Source: JBOCEF01 sp047610385
GTDB taxonomy: Bacteria > Pseudomonadota > Alphaproteobacteria > Rhodobacterales > Rhodobacteraceae
Assembly: GCA_047610385.1 (NCBI GenBank)
Contig: JBLGAC010000003.1
Coordinates: forward strand, 132,455 to 196,454
DNA length: 64,000 nucleotides
Direction of reading: 5' to 3'
Below are positions 62,630 to 64,000 of this stretch, one piece after another (the first letter of the stretch is position 1; each line of letters opens with the position of its first letter). The notes beneath the pieces are model-generated. The model saw nothing but the letters and a program-made list of their open reading frames with translations. It was not told the origin of the DNA and made no database searches. The position numbers and the translations under genes are program-made.

Positions 62630-63436
62630 GTGAAGTCTCTCCGCATCCTTTGGGCGAAAGCCGATTTCCTGCCGCTGCGCCTTGGGCTGAGCCGCCTAGC
62701 CGCGCCGGTCTGGCCTAAGGGACAGGCCGCGCGCGGGCCGGTCACGCTGCATGGCAAGCTGTCGCTGAACCCCGGCAACGGCGCGCCGTTCCGGGGGCTG
62801 CGGCCCGCGGGCGGGGCAGGGCTGCGCGGCGCTGATCTGGTGGTGCAGGCGTTCCCGAGCAAGTCGCGCATGGGGCCGTTGATGCCGCTGCATTATGGCG
62901 GGCGGGCCGACGTGGCGGCGCTGTTGACTGAGGCGCTGCCACGATTGCTGGCCGCCATGCAGGACGGGGTCGTGGCAACGCCTACCATATCGCTGGCGCT
63001 GGGCCGCTTGGTGCAGACGCAAGACGCGCTGGCAGCGGGCGTGTTCGCGCCATGGGGCCTGAAGCTACATGCTTGGGACAAGCTGCTGCTGACTGACACC
63101 GTCGTGATCCCGTCGCCGGGCGTACCTGATGGAGCCGCGATGCGCCTTGCCGCCGATCATCTGCGCGCGGTCTTCGGGCTGACGCGCCCTGCGGGGACCG
63201 CCCGTGGCGGCGCGCTGCTGCTCGTGGGCCATGCGGCCGAGTCTATCGCGCGGGCCCAGGCGGTGGCGCGCGGCGAAACGGCGGTGCGCGTGATCGACCC
63301 TGATCGGGCGTCCCTGCATGATATGTTGAACGCGGTGCACGACGCCCCGGCGATCCTGTGCGCTGATGCCCGCGGGCTGGCGCTGGCAGGTCTGCGCGCA
63401 GGAACTGAGCTGAAACAGGCCGTGATGCTGCGGTGA
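62630..63436 (+). CDS. Unknown protein, possibly surface-polysaccharide related
   Basis: 268 residues from GTG 62630. LRILWAKADFLPLRLGLSRLA opens the chain; later GGALLLVGHAAESIARAQAVA and AILCADARGLALAGLRAG suggest an alpha/beta nucleotide-sugar-type fold. The aromatic/basic HAWDKLLLTDTVVIPSPGV segment is distinctive. I cannot assign a family. It is divergent from a glycosyltransferase-like gene, which hints at polysaccharide work. Confidence 0.5.
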   Translation: MKSLRILWAKADFLPLRLGLSRLAAPVWPKGQAARGPVTLHGKLSLNPGNGAPFRGLRPAGGAGLRGADLVVQAFPSKSRMGPLMPLHYGGRADVAALLTEALPRLLAAMQDGVVATPTISLALGRLVQTQDALAAGVFAPWGLKLHAWDKLLLTDTVVIPSPGVPDGAAMRLAADHLRAVFGLTRPAGTARGGALLLVGHAAESIARAQAVARGETAVRVIDPDRASLHDMLNAVHDAPAILCADARGLALAGLRAGTELKQAVMLR

Positions 63437-63750
63437 CGGTCGAGCTGTGCTGTAATTCGGGGATTTGCAGAGAGGCCGATGTTGGGCCAATAAAGTGACG
63501 ACGCTCTTGCAAGCGAGCTGGACCTGAATGGTGCGTGCGCAGGCGCGCAGGGCAGGCGCAGTTCCAGCTACACCCCGCGGGCCGCAAGCTTGGCCCACGA
63601 GCGGAGACAGCCCAGCCTGCCGCAGCCCCCGCAGAACCTTCGGGACGATCCCAAGGCTCAGCTAGCCCCCGGTGCAGCGTGGGAAAACGCCGCCAGCAAA
63701 GGGGGAAACGGGTGGCGATGAGAAATGTGAGAGTTTTGCGACGACAGTTG
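63437..63750. other. Intergenic region before the rRNA promoter
   Basis: No gene seen. One short plus frame (63535-63780) runs into the promoter and is not believable. Confidence 0.5.
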
Positions 63751-63779
63751 TTGACGCCCCCGAACGAATCCCCTAGATA
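63751..63779 (+). promoter_or_regulatory. Probable rRNA operon promoter
   Basis: TTGACG (63751-63756), 17-base spacer, TAGATA (63774-63779). Near-consensus -35 with optimal spacing; the same TTGACG/TAGATA type occurs at rrn promoters of Rhodobacter-group bacteria. It is followed by boxA within about 100 bases. Confidence 0.6.
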
Positions 63780-64000
63780 AACGTTTGTCGGCGGGACACA
63801 CGCTCCGCCGGCAACATCGACGACCGGTAAGCCATTCAAGTCTACTAAGGTAGAGTGGTTTTAGAGTTGTCGGTTGCTGTTTGACAATATGTTTTGGAAG
63901 GGACATGTGGGCGGATTGTGGTCTGTTTTACGACGGATTGAAGTCTGTTTGCATGTCGGCACCCTAGGAATGCGCGAGCGTTTCGATGATGGGTGCGTTG
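63780..64000 (+). other. Probable rRNA leader with boxA
   Basis: TGCTGTTTGACAA at 63875-63887 matches the antitermination boxA (TGCTCTTTAACA) at 10 of 12 positions. The leader then runs through GGGACATGTGGGCGG to the window edge. 16S rRNA would lie just outside. Confidence 0.55.

Noticed and set aside
63243..63839. 198-codon minus-strand frame at the right edge
   Set aside because: It lies antisense to the gene at 62630 and across the rRNA promoter.

Overview
The window is GC-rich chromosomal DNA of an alphaproteobacterium, most likely order Rhodobacterales (Roseobacter/Rhodobacter group). The evidence is the lpxC-bamD-recN order, an RpoH-type sigma factor, a CcrM-type GANTC adenine methyltransferase next to rnhB, and the mutY / dciA-dsbA-smc block. 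All assignments come from reading the sequence; no database search was possible.

Layout. 1-4.3 kb: envelope and repair genes (lpxC, bamD, recN). 4.3-5.8 kb: a decayed IS5-type element sitting inside a short tandem array that copies the 3' end of a DUF1330 gene. 5.4-13.6 kb: a FAD-linked oxidase divergent from a hotdog thioesterase, a ClC channel, DUF427, an aminopeptidase P and a probable lipoprotein. 13.7-22.7 kb: a double cold-shock protein coupled to DUF192, tRNA-Pro(TGG), a GlxA/AraC regulator whose tail runs into the tRNA gene, class II DAHP synthase, serB, msrP, a PACE transporter, a candidate small RNA and a LysR regulator. 22.7-31.5 kb: class II aldolase with amidohydrolase, ferredoxin-NADP reductase, rpoH with a 3' stop-codon repeat array, GST, truA and the ycjX-ycjF pair. 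31.5-48.8 kb: sugar/adenosine kinase-nth, ada, a radical SAM protein, rnhB-ccrM with three GANTC sites between them, two DUF805 proteins, mutY, dciA-dsbA-smc and a YcaQ-like protein.

49.1-57.2 kb is an accessory segment. It starts with a LysR regulator divergent from a two-gene operon (gamma-butyrobetaine-hydroxylase-like 2-oxoglutarate oxygenase plus class II aldolase). It then becomes visibly AT-rich and holds a broken giant adhesin (FG-GAP/cadherin-like domains) and a broken IS5 transposase. 57.2-59.7 kb returns to core genes (metK with two small downstream genes, DUF3293). 59.7-61.8 kb is a wreck of two IS3-type elements and a truncated secreted protein. 61.8-63.4 kb has a glycosyltransferase-like gene divergent from an unknown gene. 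The right edge carries what looks like an rRNA operon promoter and boxA leader, so 16S rRNA should begin just beyond the window.

The most unusual signals are: (1) short tandem arrays that repeat the last codons plus the stop codon of two unrelated genes (DUF1330 and rpoH); (2) the regulator/oxygenase/aldolase operon in the accessory segment, which looks like a small undescribed catabolic module; (3) a compact small-RNA candidate with promoter, hairpins, an anti-Shine-Dalgarno CCTCCC patch and an intrinsic terminator; (4) a regulator whose repetitive acidic C-terminus overlaps tRNA-Pro.
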